Shown here one piece after another: positions 1-10,974 of a stretch of 64,000 nucleotides of DNA. The translations under genes were made by a program, and so were the position numbers. The stretch is from Desulforamulus reducens MI-1 (GTDB lineage Bacteria > Bacillota > Desulfotomaculia > Desulfotomaculales > Desulfotomaculaceae), in contig NC_009253.1 in NCBI RefSeq assembly GCF_000016165.1, forward strand, positions 434,001 through 498,000. The letters are read 5' to 3'. Each line of letters starts with the position of its first letter. The first letter of the stretch is position 1. A model generated the notes under the pieces. It was given only the letters and a program-made list of their open reading frames with translations. It had not been told where the DNA came from and did no database searches.

Positions 1-1
1 C

Positions 2-1081
2 ATCTTTAGAGTTGTTTGCAACGTTAGGGATATTACAGAACTCAATCAATTAAATAAAGAACTAGAACAGGCCCGGGGCTTAAGTCAACATTATCAAAGT
101 CAATTGCGTACTATGAGCTATTTTGGCTCAGACAGAATTGTGATTAAATCGGAAAAAATGAAAGATCTTTTAGGACTCATTATTCGATTAGCCGGGGTTG
201 ATTCTACCATTTTAATCACTGGAGAATCAGGAACAGGTAAAGAATTAATTGCGGAAACCTTATATATTAATAGTAATCGGCGGGATGGGCCATTTATCAA
301 ATTAAATTGTGGGGCAATTCCAGAAAACTTACTGGAGTCAGAACTTTTTGGTTATGAATCTGGTGCCTTTACAGGGGCCAGTAAAGAAGGTAAAGCTGGA
401 TATTTTGAGCTAGCTAACGGGGGAACTCTTTTTCTTGACGAGATTGGGGAATTGCCATTAAATCTTCAGGTTAAACTCTTGCGGGTTTTACAGAGCAGGG
501 AAATTGTCCGTGTAGGCGGGAAAAAACCGCTAAAAATTAATATTCGTATTTTGGCTGCAACCAACCGTAATCTAAAGGACATGGTTGACAAAAAAGAATT
601 TCGCGAGGATTTGTATTACCGTTTAAATGTTGTGCCTGTTAATGTGCCGCCTCTTAGAGAACGGAAGGAAGAAATTACATCCTTTGTCACCCATTTCATG
701 CTGATATTCAATAGAAAATATAAGGTTAATAAAAGGATTACACCAGAAGTGGTTGATCTTTTCCTACGGTATGACTGGCCCGGTAATATCAGGGAACTAG
801 AGAACCTTATTGAGAGATTGATAGTAATTACTACAGGGAATTTATTAACAATAAATGATTTGCCAGCCAATATTAAGGGAAACAATCCAGACAATTTAGC
901 CAGTGTACAAGTTTCTTGTCTTATGCCCCTAAAAGATGCGGTCGAAAGTGTTGAGAAACAGGTATTGGAACGAGCCTATGCAGAGTTCCGTACTATTCGT
1001 CAGATGGCTGAGACATTAAAAGTATCTGCTGCTACTGTTGTAAGAAAGGCAGCCAAATATGGAATTACCCAAGAACTATGA
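2..1081 (+). CDS. Sigma-54-dependent transcriptional activator with PAS-like N-terminus (5' end outside window)
   Basis: Enhancer-binding activator of sigma-54 RNA polymerase; 359 residues are visible. The frame is open back to base 2, so the true start lies upstream. The TTG at 104 would cut the linker and is not a convincing start. The first visible residues (RDITELNQLNKEL) look like the tail of a PAS sensor domain running into a helical linker. Next comes the AAA+ domain with Walker A GESGTGKE, the sigma-54 contact loop GAFTGA and Walker B TLFLDEIGE. The C-terminus is a Fis-like helix-turn-helix (MAETLKVSAATVVRKA). A terminator follows, then two palindromes and a -24/-12 promoter in front of an acyl-CoA operon, so control of that operon is inferred. 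The ligand is unknown. Confidence 0.93.
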   Translation: MFRVVCNVRDITELNQLNKELEQARGLSQHYQSQLRTMSYFGSDRIVIKSEKMKDLLGLIIRLAGVDSTILITGESGTGKELIAETLYINSNRRDGPFIKLNCGAIPENLLESELFGYESGAFTGASKEGKAGYFELANGGTLFLDEIGELPLNLQVKLLRVLQSREIVRVGGKKPLKINIRILAATNRNLKDMVDKKEFREDLYYRLNVVPVNVPPLRERKEEITSFVTHFMLIFNRKYKVNKRITPEVVDLFLRYDWPGNIRELENLIERLIVITTGNLLTINDLPANIKGNNPDNLASVQVSCLMPLKDAVESVEKQVLERAYAEFRTIRQMAETLKVSAATVVRKAAKYGITQEL

Positions 1082-1145
1082 AGTATTCTTAAAAAATACA
1101 ATATAGCTATGCTGATAACAATCAGCTTGTTCATTTAGTTCAGAA

Positions 1146-1176
1146 AAGGGAGGGTATAAACCACTCCCTTTTTTAT
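1146..1176 (+). terminator. Terminator after the sigma-54 activator
   Basis: Inverted repeat AAGGGAG / CTCCCTT with an 11-nt loop, followed by a T run. It lies 65 bases after the activator stop codon and separates it from the downstream operon. Confidence 0.8.
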
Positions 1177-1309
1177 GTTTGTTTGATAAGTGTTTTTTTG
1201 CGTACATGCAATTTTGTAAAAGCCCAGTGAAATAATCTTAACTATTTAATTAAAAATTTTTTGATTTAATGAGAAGAGTAGGCTTGAAAAATAATAATAA
1301 TGTTAATTT

Positions 1310-1345
1310 GTTTCAATATTGAAACGGACACTTCAATATTGAAAC
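1310..1345. promoter_or_regulatory. Two palindromes, putative upstream activating sites
   Basis: A perfect 16-bp palindrome GTTTCAATATTGAAAC at 1310-1325 is followed by a second copy with a 12-bp core (TTCAATATTGAA) at 1332-1343. The centres are 20 bp apart, two helical turns. They lie about 250 bp upstream of the -24/-12 promoter, a normal distance for enhancer sites of sigma-54 activators. That the neighbouring activator binds here is an inference. Confidence 0.7.
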
Positions 1346-1585
1346 AATCAAAAAAAGGTCGTAATTTGCAGCAAAACCAAAAACTAAATATTCTAAATAT
1401 ACTGAAAAGTACCACAACAACTGAAATGAAGAGAAAATAAACCCCTAATTGGTTTAGACAAAATTTTTAAACTTATACAATAGTATGGTGAAATGTTTCA
1501 AAAATGTAATGATCGTTAATAAAGGAACAAATGCTGTTCTATGTTAAAACGCCGAGTTACGGGGATTATTCAATGCAAAACACCT

Positions 1586-1603
1586 TTGGCATAGGCTTTG
1601 CGA
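1586..1603 (+). promoter_or_regulatory. Sigma-54 (-24/-12) promoter
   Basis: TTGGCATAGGCTTTGC has the invariant GG and GC separated by exactly 10 bases and matches the TGGCA...TTGC consensus. Transcription would start near 1613 and read into the acyl-CoA operon. The adjacent sigma-54 activator gene supports it. Confidence 0.8.
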
Positions 1604-1667
1604 ATATCTAAATTTAAATATGCTCTTTGTATAAACCCAAATAGCAACTTTTTTGAGAAGAGAGCCT

Positions 1668-1705
1668 AGAGCCCCAATGATTTTTAATCTATTGGGGCTC
1701 TTTTT
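1668..1705 (+). terminator. Terminator-like hairpin in the operon leader
   Basis: AGAGCCCCAAT pairs with ATTGGGGCTCT and is followed by a T run. It sits about 55 nt downstream of the predicted sigma-54 start and 47 nt before the thiolase gene, so every transcript from that promoter must read through it. It may be an attenuator. No T-box or known riboswitch signature was seen in the short leader. Confidence 0.65.
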
Positions 1706-1751
1706 ATTCAGTTCTCAGAAAAGGTGTGAAAGAAAGAAGTGAGGTGCTGAA

Positions 1752-2930
1752 ATGAAGGAAACTGTAATAGTGAGTGCAGCAAGAACGCCCTTTGGCCGAT
1801 TCGGTGGCGGACTAAAGTCACTAAAGGCTGTGGATCTTGGAGGGATAGCCATTGCTGAAGCAATCAGACGTGCTGGTGTATCCTCTGAGCAAATTGACTA
1901 CGTCTATATGGGTCAAGTTCTCCAGGGTGGATGCGGTCAAGTTCCATCTCGTCAGGCAACCCGCAAGGCAGGTTTGCCATGGGAAGTTCCATCGATAACA
2001 GTAAATAAGGTTTGTTCCTCTGGGTTAATTACCGTATCATTAGCCGATAAAGCAATTCGGCTGGGTGAAATAGATATTGCGGTTGCAGGCGGTATGGAAA
2101 GCATGAGCAATGCGCCCTATTTTCTGCCCGGTATGCGTTGGGGTTCCCGTATGATGAATTCAAGTGCTGTGGATCTGATGGTTAATGATGGGCTTTGGTG
2201 CTCGTTCTATGATAGACATATGGCTATTCATGGATCAGAGGTAGCTAGTGAATTTGGCTTGAGTCGGGAAGCTCAGGATGAGTGGGCATTGCGGAGCCAA
2301 TTATATGCCTCTGATGCAATAAAAGCTGGTCGTTTAAAAGAAGAAATAGTTCCTGTGGAGCTAAAGAGCAAGAAGGGTACAACCATTGTTGATACGGATG
2401 AAGGTCCTCGGGCGGACACTACTATGGAGGGGTTAGCCAAATTACCACCAGTCTTTGACAAGAACGGGACTGTCACAGCAGGTAATGCACCCGGTGTTAA
2501 TGACGGTGCAGGTGCATTGGTTCTTATGTCCCGCGACAAAGCAATGGAACTAGGAATCAAACCCTTAGCCACCATTGTTGGACATGCTGAGGTTTCCCAG
2601 GAAGCTCGTTATATTGCAACTGTTCCCGGTCTGTCTACAATGAAACTTTTACAACAAAAGGGTATGTCCATAGATGATATTGCACTGATAGAGGCTAATG
2701 AAGCCTTTGCAGCCGTAGCTCTGACAAGCGGCAAGATTACTAACTGGGACACCAAACGAGTCAATGTAGATGGTGGAGCAATTGCCTTTGGTCACCCCAT
2801 CGGAGCCAGCGGAGCCAGAATCCTTATGCACCTGGCCTTTGCTCTGCGGGCACGTGGTGGTGGATATGGGATTGCTTGCATCTGTAGTGGAGCAGCCCAG
2901 GGTGATGCCATGATGATTAAAGTTGAGTAG
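1752..2930 (+). CDS. Acetyl-CoA acetyltransferase (thiolase)
   Basis: Thiolase, 392 residues, the normal family length. It condenses two acetyl-CoA or cleaves a 3-ketoacyl-CoA in the cytoplasm. The nucleophilic cysteine is in NKVCSSGL (about C88), the catalytic histidine in FGHPIGASG (about H348) and the second cysteine in CICSGAAQGD (about C378). The ATG is preceded by GAGGTG at good spacing. It is the first gene of a five-gene run with crotonase, acyl-CoA dehydrogenase and a CoA-transferase, downstream of a sigma-54 promoter, which points to inducible short-chain acyl-CoA metabolism. Direction (synthesis or degradation) cannot be told from sequence. Confidence 0.95.
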   Translation: MKETVIVSAARTPFGRFGGGLKSLKAVDLGGIAIAEAIRRAGVSSEQIDYVYMGQVLQGGCGQVPSRQATRKAGLPWEVPSITVNKVCSSGLITVSLADKAIRLGEIDIAVAGGMESMSNAPYFLPGMRWGSRMMNSSAVDLMVNDGLWCSFYDRHMAIHGSEVASEFGLSREAQDEWALRSQLYASDAIKAGRLKEEIVPVELKSKKGTTIVDTDEGPRADTTMEGLAKLPPVFDKNGTVTAGNAPGVNDGAGALVLMSRDKAMELGIKPLATIVGHAEVSQEARYIATVPGLSTMKLLQQKGMSIDDIALIEANEAFAAVALTSGKITNWDTKRVNVDGGAIAFGHPIGASGARILMHLAFALRARGGGYGIACICSGAAQGDAMMIKVE

Positions 2931-2981
2931 CATAAAACCATCATTTCCACAATAAAAATAAATGAATCGGGGGGCAACCAT

Positions 2982-3764
2982 ATGGAATGGAATACCCTTT
3001 TCCTTGAAAAAGAAGGCAATATTGCTTTATTAACCATTAATCGTCCTAAGGCATTAAATGCTCTTAATCCGGAAGTTCTTACCGAACTGGGGCAGGCTGT
3101 TGACGTTATTACTGCTGATGATGAAATATTTGTTGTAATTCTAAAAGGAGCCGGAGAGAAGGCATTTGTGGCTGGTGCAGATATTACAGCTATGAAAGAT
3201 ATGACTGCTCTTGAAAGTCGTGCCTTTGGTATTTTAGGACAGGAAGTATTCAAAAAGTTGGAATATATGCCAAAGCCGGTAATTGCAGCTATCAACGGAT
3301 TTGCCTTGGGTGGCGGCTGTGAGTTGGCCATGGCCTGTGATATCCGTGTAGCCACTGAAAAGAGCAAGTTTGGTCAACCGGAAGTTGGTTTAGGAGTTAC
3401 CCCTGGCTTTGCTGGCACCCAAAGATTGCCTCGCTTAGTGGGTAAAGGTCGGGCCAAAGAACTATTATACACAGCCGACATGATCAGTGCAGCAGATGCT
3501 CATCGCATTGGTTTGGTAAACCATGTGGTAGCAGAGGATCAGTTGCTTGAATTCTGTAAGAGCATGGCCAAACGGATTGCAACCAAGGGACAAATTGCTG
3601 TTCGCCTTTGCAAAGCAGCCGTTGATCAAGGTTTAGAGATGGATGTTGATAAGTCCATGGCCTTTGAGGCTGATATCTTTGCATTATGTTTTGCTACTTC
3701 TGACCAAAAAGAAGGCATGACTGCTTTTGTAGAAAAACGAAAGCCGAATTTCATAGGAAAATAG
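2982..3764 (+). CDS. Enoyl-CoA hydratase (crotonase family)
   Basis: Crotonase-fold protein of 260 residues, usual for short-chain enoyl-CoA hydratases, which interconvert crotonyl-CoA and 3-hydroxybutyryl-CoA. The oxyanion-hole segments AFVAGADI and GFALGGGCELAMACD are present, and both catalytic glutamates are in place (about E114 in GGGCE and E134 in QPEVGLG). GGGGG-type SD precedes the ATG. Second gene of the acyl-CoA operon, 51 bases after thiolase. No 3-hydroxyacyl-CoA dehydrogenase lies beside it, although the pathway needs one. Confidence 0.94.
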   Translation: MEWNTLFLEKEGNIALLTINRPKALNALNPEVLTELGQAVDVITADDEIFVVILKGAGEKAFVAGADITAMKDMTALESRAFGILGQEVFKKLEYMPKPVIAAINGFALGGGCELAMACDIRVATEKSKFGQPEVGLGVTPGFAGTQRLPRLVGKGRAKELLYTADMISAADAHRIGLVNHVVAEDQLLEFCKSMAKRIATKGQIAVRLCKAAVDQGLEMDVDKSMAFEADIFALCFATSDQKEGMTAFVEKRKPNFIGK

Positions 3765-3818
3765 ATTGTTATTATATCCCTGCCAAAAACAATTATTATG
3801 GTTAGGAAGTGATATTTA

Positions 3819-4961
3819 ATGGATTTTAGATTAAACGATGAACAGCAAATGTTTAGAGATACCATTCGTAAATTTGCTCAGAAAGAAATCGCTCCCATCG
3901 CAGCTCAGACTGACAGTACCCATCAGTTCCCTCTGGAGACTTTAAAAAAATTAGCTGATATGGGTTTAATGGGTCTTCCCATTCCAGAAGAATATGGTGG
4001 TGCTGGCTCTGATTATGTAACCTTTGCTATCCTAGTTGAGGAAATTGCCAAGGTCTGCGCATCAACCGCAGTTATTCTATCGGTTCATACTGGTTTAGGT
4101 TGTATGTCTACCTATATGTTTGGTAACGAAGAACAAAAGGAAAGATATCTGAAGCCATTGTGCGAAGGTAAAATGCTTGGCGCATTTGCCCTTACAGAAC
4201 CCCAAGCCGGTTCAGATGCTGCTGCTTTAAAATGCACGGCAGTACGGAAAGGTGACAAATACATCCTGAACGGTAGCAAGATTTTCATTACCAATGGTGG
4301 TTACGCAGATATGTATGTTACCTTTGTACGGACAGACCCAAGCACCAAGAATTACAACGGAGTTACCTGTTTGATCGTGGATAAAGATACACCTGGCTTG
4401 GTCATTGGTAAACCCGAAGAAAAAATGGGCTTGAACGGATCTGCCACAGTAACTTTGACCTTTGAAGACGCTGAGGTACCAGTAGAAAACCGTTTGCTGG
4501 AGGAAGGCAAGGGCTTCAATGTGGCCATGGGCCTTCTGAACGGCGGACGTATTACCATTGGTGCCCAGGGCTTAGGTATTGCCCAAGGCGCTCTTGATTT
4601 AACCATTCCTTATGTAAAAGGTCGTGAACAATTCGGCAAGCCTCTTTCTGCCCAACAAGGAATCCAGTTTATGCTGGCTGATATGGCAACAGAAATTGAT
4701 GCATCACGCCTGTTGATTTATCGTGCTGCATGGCTAAAGAGCAACGGGTTAGAACATGCAATGGAAGCTTCCATGGCCAAACGTTTTGCAACCGACACAG
4801 CCATGAGAGTAACCACTGACTGTGTACAATTGTTTGGTGGCTATGGCTACTGCAAAGAGTACCAAATAGAGCGGTATATGCGGGATGCCAAAATTACTCA
4901 AATCTATGAAGGTGCCAACCAAATTCAAAGATTAGTAATTGCCAAGCAGCTTCTTAAATAA
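3819..4961 (+). CDS. Acyl-CoA dehydrogenase (short-chain / butyryl-CoA type)
   Basis: FAD-dependent acyl-CoA dehydrogenase, 380 residues, full length. Family motifs seen are AFALTEPQAGSD and ITNGGYADMYV in the FAD/substrate region, QLFGGYGYCKEY, and the catalytic base in YEGANQIQRLVIAKQLL (about E364), the position found in short-chain enzymes. It would interconvert butyryl-CoA and crotonyl-CoA using an electron-transferring flavoprotein. No etfAB genes lie in this operon, so the electron partner must be encoded elsewhere. Third gene of the operon. Confidence 0.94.
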   Translation: MDFRLNDEQQMFRDTIRKFAQKEIAPIAAQTDSTHQFPLETLKKLADMGLMGLPIPEEYGGAGSDYVTFAILVEEIAKVCASTAVILSVHTGLGCMSTYMFGNEEQKERYLKPLCEGKMLGAFALTEPQAGSDAAALKCTAVRKGDKYILNGSKIFITNGGYADMYVTFVRTDPSTKNYNGVTCLIVDKDTPGLVIGKPEEKMGLNGSATVTLTFEDAEVPVENRLLEEGKGFNVAMGLLNGGRITIGAQGLGIAQGALDLTIPYVKGREQFGKPLSAQQGIQFMLADMATEIDASRLLIYRAAWLKSNGLEHAMEASMAKRFATDTAMRVTTDCVQLFGGYGYCKEYQIERYMRDAKITQIYEGANQIQRLVIAKQLLK

Positions 4962-5008
4962 TCATAAAAGGGATACCCAATAAATGTAAACGAAAGGGGT
5001 ATGAGTTA

Positions 5009-5989
5009 GTGGCGAAGACAAACAAAAGAATGTCTCTGACCGAAGCCATCAGTATGATTAATGATGGCGACATGCTTACCTTCAGTGGATTTACAATTTG
5101 GCGTCGTCCTATGGCAGCAATTTACGAAATTGTCAGGCAACAAAAAAAGAATCTACATCTTGTGGAAGTGAATTCAGGTACCCATAGTGAAGTACTGATT
5201 GGGGCAGGATGTGTAAAGGTTTGGGAGTCATGCTGGATTGGTCATGAATTATTTGGCAAATTAGGCGCTAACCTTGCCCGCAAGGTTAAGACAGGTGAAC
5301 TTATTGTCAATGATTACAGCCACGTTCATATGGTGTTGCGTTTAATGGCTGGTGCCATGGGCGTTCCCTACTTGCCAACTGCAGCGTCAATGGGTACAGA
5401 TATCCTGAATCCGGAATTTGATACTTTAGCAAACAATGGTTTGCGAAATGGAGAAAACCCTAAAATCCCGGCACAGAAGTATGAATTTGCCAAGGATAAC
5501 TTTTTTGATATGGGAGAACTGCTCCATATTCCCGCTGCACGTCCAGATGTCTGTATTATGTTAGTGCAGCAGGTGGGTGAAGAGGGAACCGTTCGAATCT
5601 CAGGACAAAAATACACAGACGAAGAGGCAGCCAAAGCGGCTGACAAAGTAATTGTGATTGCAGAGGAAGTCGTGCCGGAAGAATATCTCCGTCGGGAGCC
5701 GGATCGTAACCTTTTACCTCCGTATATGGTTGATGCCATAGTTGAGCTGCCAATGGCAGGTCATCCAACTGGTTGCTATGGTAGGTATGAGGTAGACGGG
5801 GACTTTATGCGGAATTTCTATAGCAGCACGAAAACCCAAGAGGGCTTTGATGCTTGGGCTAAAGAGTGGATATTTGATGTTAAGGATCATTTTGAATACC
5901 TGGAAAAACTAGGTGTTAAACGATTAGAAGCACTGCGGGCCAATTCTGCTTTGAGTTATTCAAACAAAGTGAAGAGGGGGGCGAGATAA
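5009..5989 (+). CDS. CoA-transferase subunit A (glutaconate CoA-transferase-like)
   Basis: Alpha subunit of a two-subunit family I CoA-transferase, 326 residues, resembling GctA rather than the shorter acetoacetate-type subunit. It starts at GTG with AAAGGGG nine bases upstream; the ATG at 5001 is closed at once by a stop. The N-terminus (LTEAISMINDGDMLTFSGF) matches the family opening. It is directly followed by the beta subunit. The role would be moving CoA between acids, activating the operon's substrate. Related heterodimers act as acyl-CoA ring hydrolases (IpdAB), so the exact reaction is not settled. Confidence 0.9.
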   Translation: MAKTNKRMSLTEAISMINDGDMLTFSGFTIWRRPMAAIYEIVRQQKKNLHLVEVNSGTHSEVLIGAGCVKVWESCWIGHELFGKLGANLARKVKTGELIVNDYSHVHMVLRLMAGAMGVPYLPTAASMGTDILNPEFDTLANNGLRNGENPKIPAQKYEFAKDNFFDMGELLHIPAARPDVCIMLVQQVGEEGTVRISGQKYTDEEAAKAADKVIVIAEEVVPEEYLRREPDRNLLPPYMVDAIVELPMAGHPTGCYGRYEVDGDFMRNFYSSTKTQEGFDAWAKEWIFDVKDHFEYLEKLGVKRLEALRANSALSYSNKVKRGAR

Positions 5990-6799
5990 ATGAGTAGCCA
6001 TGAGTTTGCCAAACCGGGTGAATACAAAATCATCGATTTACTGGCTGTTTCAGCGGCCAGGGAAGTGAATGATGGCGAAGTGGTATTTGCCGGTACAGGT
6101 TTACCGATGCTGGCTATCATGCTTGCCCAAAAAACAACCTCCCCCGGTGCATATTGCATATATGAAGCCGGTTCGGTTGACGGTAGACCCATTCACCTGC
6201 CCGCTTCCGTTGGTGATGCTCGATGTGTATATGGAGGAGCCATTGCCTCTGGGTTATTTGATGTGTTCAATCAGTTGCATCGTGGTAAGGTAGACCTGGC
6301 ATTCCTAGGTGGAGCCGAAATTGATAAATATGGCAATGTTAATACCACTGCAATGGGAGACTATTTAAAGCCCTCAGCTAGACTAACTGGTAGTGGTGGA
6401 AATGCTGACATTAACTCCTTAGCAAAGCGAACTGTCTTTATGATGGTTCAAGAAAAGCGTCGCTTTGTCGATAATGTTAGTTATGTTACCTCCCCAGGTT
6501 GGAAGATACCTAAATTCCCTGGTCGTGAATTTGTTCCTAAGCAAGAGATCTATGGAAAATTCCACAGGGGGGGGCCCTCTGCAGTTATTACCAATATGGG
6601 TGTTTTCCGGTTTGATCAGGAAACTGGTAAAATGTATCTGGATACTGTTCACCCTGGTTTCAGTGCCCAGGATGTTAAGGATAACTGCAGCTTTGATTTA
6701 GATATTTCTAGGGTCAGTGGAGAAACCAAGCCACCCACTTATCACGAGCTTGAATTGTTGTATAAAGTGATTGATCCAGAGGGGATATTCCTACCATAA
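5990..6799 (+). CDS. CoA-transferase subunit B (glutaconate CoA-transferase-like)
   Basis: Beta subunit of the CoA-transferase, 269 residues, starting at the base after the alpha subunit stop, so the two are surely co-translated. The motif IYEAGSVDGRP places a glutamate near residue 59, where GctB carries the glutamate that forms the CoA thioester; this suggests a true transferase rather than a hydrolase. Last gene of the acyl-CoA operon. No clear terminator was seen directly after it. Confidence 0.9.
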   Translation: MSSHEFAKPGEYKIIDLLAVSAAREVNDGEVVFAGTGLPMLAIMLAQKTTSPGAYCIYEAGSVDGRPIHLPASVGDARCVYGGAIASGLFDVFNQLHRGKVDLAFLGGAEIDKYGNVNTTAMGDYLKPSARLTGSGGNADINSLAKRTVFMMVQEKRRFVDNVSYVTSPGWKIPKFPGREFVPKQEIYGKFHRGGPSAVITNMGVFRFDQETGKMYLDTVHPGFSAQDVKDNCSFDLDISRVSGETKPPTYHELELLYKVIDPEGIFLP

Positions 6800-6985
6800 A
6801 GGAAATCGCCTGTATGTGATATTTACTGACATCAATTAGTTATAATAGAAAATCCAAGGCATATGATATATCCCTTTTGTGTAGACAGTTGGTAAAAACC
6901 TATACTGTTTACACGGGAGGGATATTCTTATGGCAAGGAGAGAATAGGCTTTAATAAAATTTCTGAGAAAAATAAAAATTACTAC

Positions 6986-7164
6986 TTGCCAATGTAGTGT
7001 TATTCGTGTTAATATAACAAATGTCGCCGCGAGGTGATAACAAAAAATTACCACTTGCAAGAAGATAACTGGGAGTGGTAAGATAAGATTCCTGCCGCTG
7101 CTTAAGGTAGTGAGAAAACCACCAAAAACTTTTACTTGAAACAAAGCGAGAGATATGGTAAAAT
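6986..7164 (+). promoter_or_regulatory. Three tandem rRNA operon promoters
   Basis: Three sigma-A-type promoters in series: TTGCCA-N18-TAATAT (6986-7015), TTGCAA-N18-TAAGAT (7055-7084) and TTGAAA-N17-TAAAAT (7136-7164). A box A-like element (GTCTTTGAAAACT) follows near 7200. The rest of 6800-7369 is AT-rich leader with no ORF; it holds a small hairpin at about 7298-7313. Part of this region recurs as a relic at 24261-24417. Confidence 0.75.
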
Positions 7165-7369
7165 AAAATTCCGGTTGCGAGGCCGGAACCAAACAAACGG
7201 TCTTTGAAAACTAAACAGAGATGATGGATGCAAAAGGTCAAGTCAAAAGTCATCGCAAGATGAAACTATGAATGACCACAAAAAACATCCTCGTCAAGCG
7301 TTAAAAGACGCTAGCGAGTAAATCAAGGATAAGTAAAGAGCCAAAAACTCTTTAAAATATTGCGAAATA

Positions 7370-9218
<1,849 letters not shown>

Positions 9219-9798
9219 GGTCAAGAAAGAAAGGGCATACGGTGGATGCCTAGGCGCTAAGGGCCGAAGAAGGGCGCGGTAAGCTGCGAAAAGCCACGAG
9301 GAGCCGCAAGCAGGCATTGATTCGTGGGTACCCGAATGGGGCAACCCGGCGGAGCAAACCTCCGTCACCCTATGCTGAATCCATAGGCATAGAGGAGGGC
9401 ACCCGGGGAACTGAAACATCTAAGTACCCGGAGGAAGAGAAAGAAACATCGAACCCCCAAGTAGCGGCGAGCGAAAAGGGGCGAGCCTAAACCAGAATTC
9501 TTCGGAAATCTGGGGTTGCGGGACCCTCATCACGTGATAACTAGACCTAGTCGAAGACACCTGGAAAGGTGCTGCACAGAAGGTAAAACACCTGTAGACG
9601 AAAGGTTGAACATTACAGAGGAAATCCCAAGTACCGCGGGACACGAGAAACCCCGTGGGAATCAGGGGGGACCACCCCCCAAGGCTAAATACCCATAGCG
9701 ACCGATAGTGAACCAGTACCGTGAGGGAAAGGTGAAAAGCACCCCGGGAGGGGAGTGAAAAAGAACCTGAAACCGTATGCCTACAAACTGTCGGAGCA

Positions 9799-9923
9799 CT
9801 ATTCGAGGTTCGATATTCGAGATTCGAAATTCGAATGCATGTCATATCTTACGGGTCAAGTAAAAAAGACCCTAAAGGAATGCGTGTATCGAACCACGAA
9901 CTTCGAACATCGAACTTCGAAGT
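9799..9923 (+). repeat. Heptad-armed insert in 23S helix 25
   Basis: About 125 nt between CTGTCGGAGCA and TGTGACGGCGTAC, the helix-25 loop where intervening sequences also occur in Salmonella. The left arm is repeated TTCGANN; the right arm is its complement. The core GGGTC-N-GACCC, AAAGGAATGC and ATCGAACCACGAA matches the 16S insert. Removal by RNase III is the known fate of such inserts, inferred here. Confidence 0.9.
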
Positions 9924-10342
9924 GTGACGGCGTACTTTTTGTAGAACGGACCGGCGAGTTACATCTAACGTGCAGGTTAAGGCAGGAAAGCCGGAGCCAA
10001 AGCGAAAGCGAGTCTTAAAAGGGCGAGAGTGTACGTTGGAGTAGACCCGAAACCTGGTGATCTACCCATGTCCAGAGTGAAGCTTTAGTAAAATAAAGTG
10101 GAGGCTCGAACCGACCTTCGTTGAAAAGGAGGCGGATGAGGTGTGGGTAGGGGTGAAATGCCAATCGAACCAGGAGATAGCTGGTTCTCCCCGAAATAGC
10201 TTTAGGGCTAGCCTCGGTGGATGAATAACGGAGGTAGAGCACTGAATGGGCTAGGGGCCTTCACGGGTTACCGAACCCAATCAAACTCCGAATGCCGTTA
10301 TTTTAGAAACCGGGAGTCAGACTGCGGGTGCTAAGATTCGTA

Positions 10343-10381
<39 letters not shown>

Positions 10382-10538
10382 AAAGATATACTAAGTGGAA
10401 AAGGATGTGGGGTTGCTAAGACAACCAGGATGTTGGCTTAGAAGCAGCCACCATTTAAAGAGTGCGTAATAGCTCACTGGTCAAGTGACCCTGCGCCGAA
10501 AATGTAACGGGGCTAAGTATATCACCGAAGCTTTGGAT

Positions 10539-10974
10539 TCTCGAGGTTCGATATTCGAGATTCGATGTTCGAAAGGAAAACTCACATGATAAAAGATTAT
10601 CATGATCTTGAAGTGTACAAGAGGGGATATAAACTGGCTCTTCAAATACACAAAACAACAAAGGGTTTTCCGCAGCATGAGTTGTATGAGATAGGGAGCC
10701 AAATAAGACGTGCGACCGTATCAATACCGCTTAATATAGCCGAAGGATACGGTAGAAAGAACTATGTAGATGATTTTAAGAGGTTCTTAATAAATGCACT
10801 TGGATCCTGTAATGAGGTTGCAGTTTTACTAGATATGATCAAAGACCTTGGATATATATCAGATCAGTATGAAGGTTTTAAAGAGGAATACGATTATCTA
10901 GGAAGGCAACTAAACAAACTGATACAAACTTGGAAATAATCGAATTTCGAAATTCGAATATCGAACTTCGAGAA
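10539..10974 (+). repeat. Heptad-armed insert in 23S helix 45 carrying an ORF
   Basis: About 436 nt inserted in the helix-45 loop, a second classical intervening-sequence site. The arms are the same TTCGANN tandem repeats and their complement as in the other inserts, but the core is replaced by a protein gene (10586-10939). The arms would form a long, nearly perfect stem and likely an RNase III substrate. Confidence 0.92.
10586..10939 (+). CDS. 23S rRNA intervening-sequence protein (four-helix bundle, S23 family)
   Basis: Protein of 117 residues encoded entirely inside the 23S gene. It opens MIKDYHDLEVYKRGYKLA and holds the family hallmarks SQIRRATVSIPLNIAEGYGR and FLINALGSCNEV, as in four-helix-bundle proteins of rRNA intervening sequences. 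The ATG at 10586 has GAAAGGAAAA just upstream; the in-frame ATG at 10565 lies in the repeat arm and is less likely. The family function is unknown; an RNA- or ribosome-binding role is often guessed. It would have to be translated from rRNA precursor or from the excised fragment. Confidence 0.9.
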   Translation: MIKDYHDLEVYKRGYKLALQIHKTTKGFPQHELYEIGSQIRRATVSIPLNIAEGYGRKNYVDDFKRFLINALGSCNEVAVLLDMIKDLGYISDQYEGFKEEYDYLGRQLNKLIQTWK

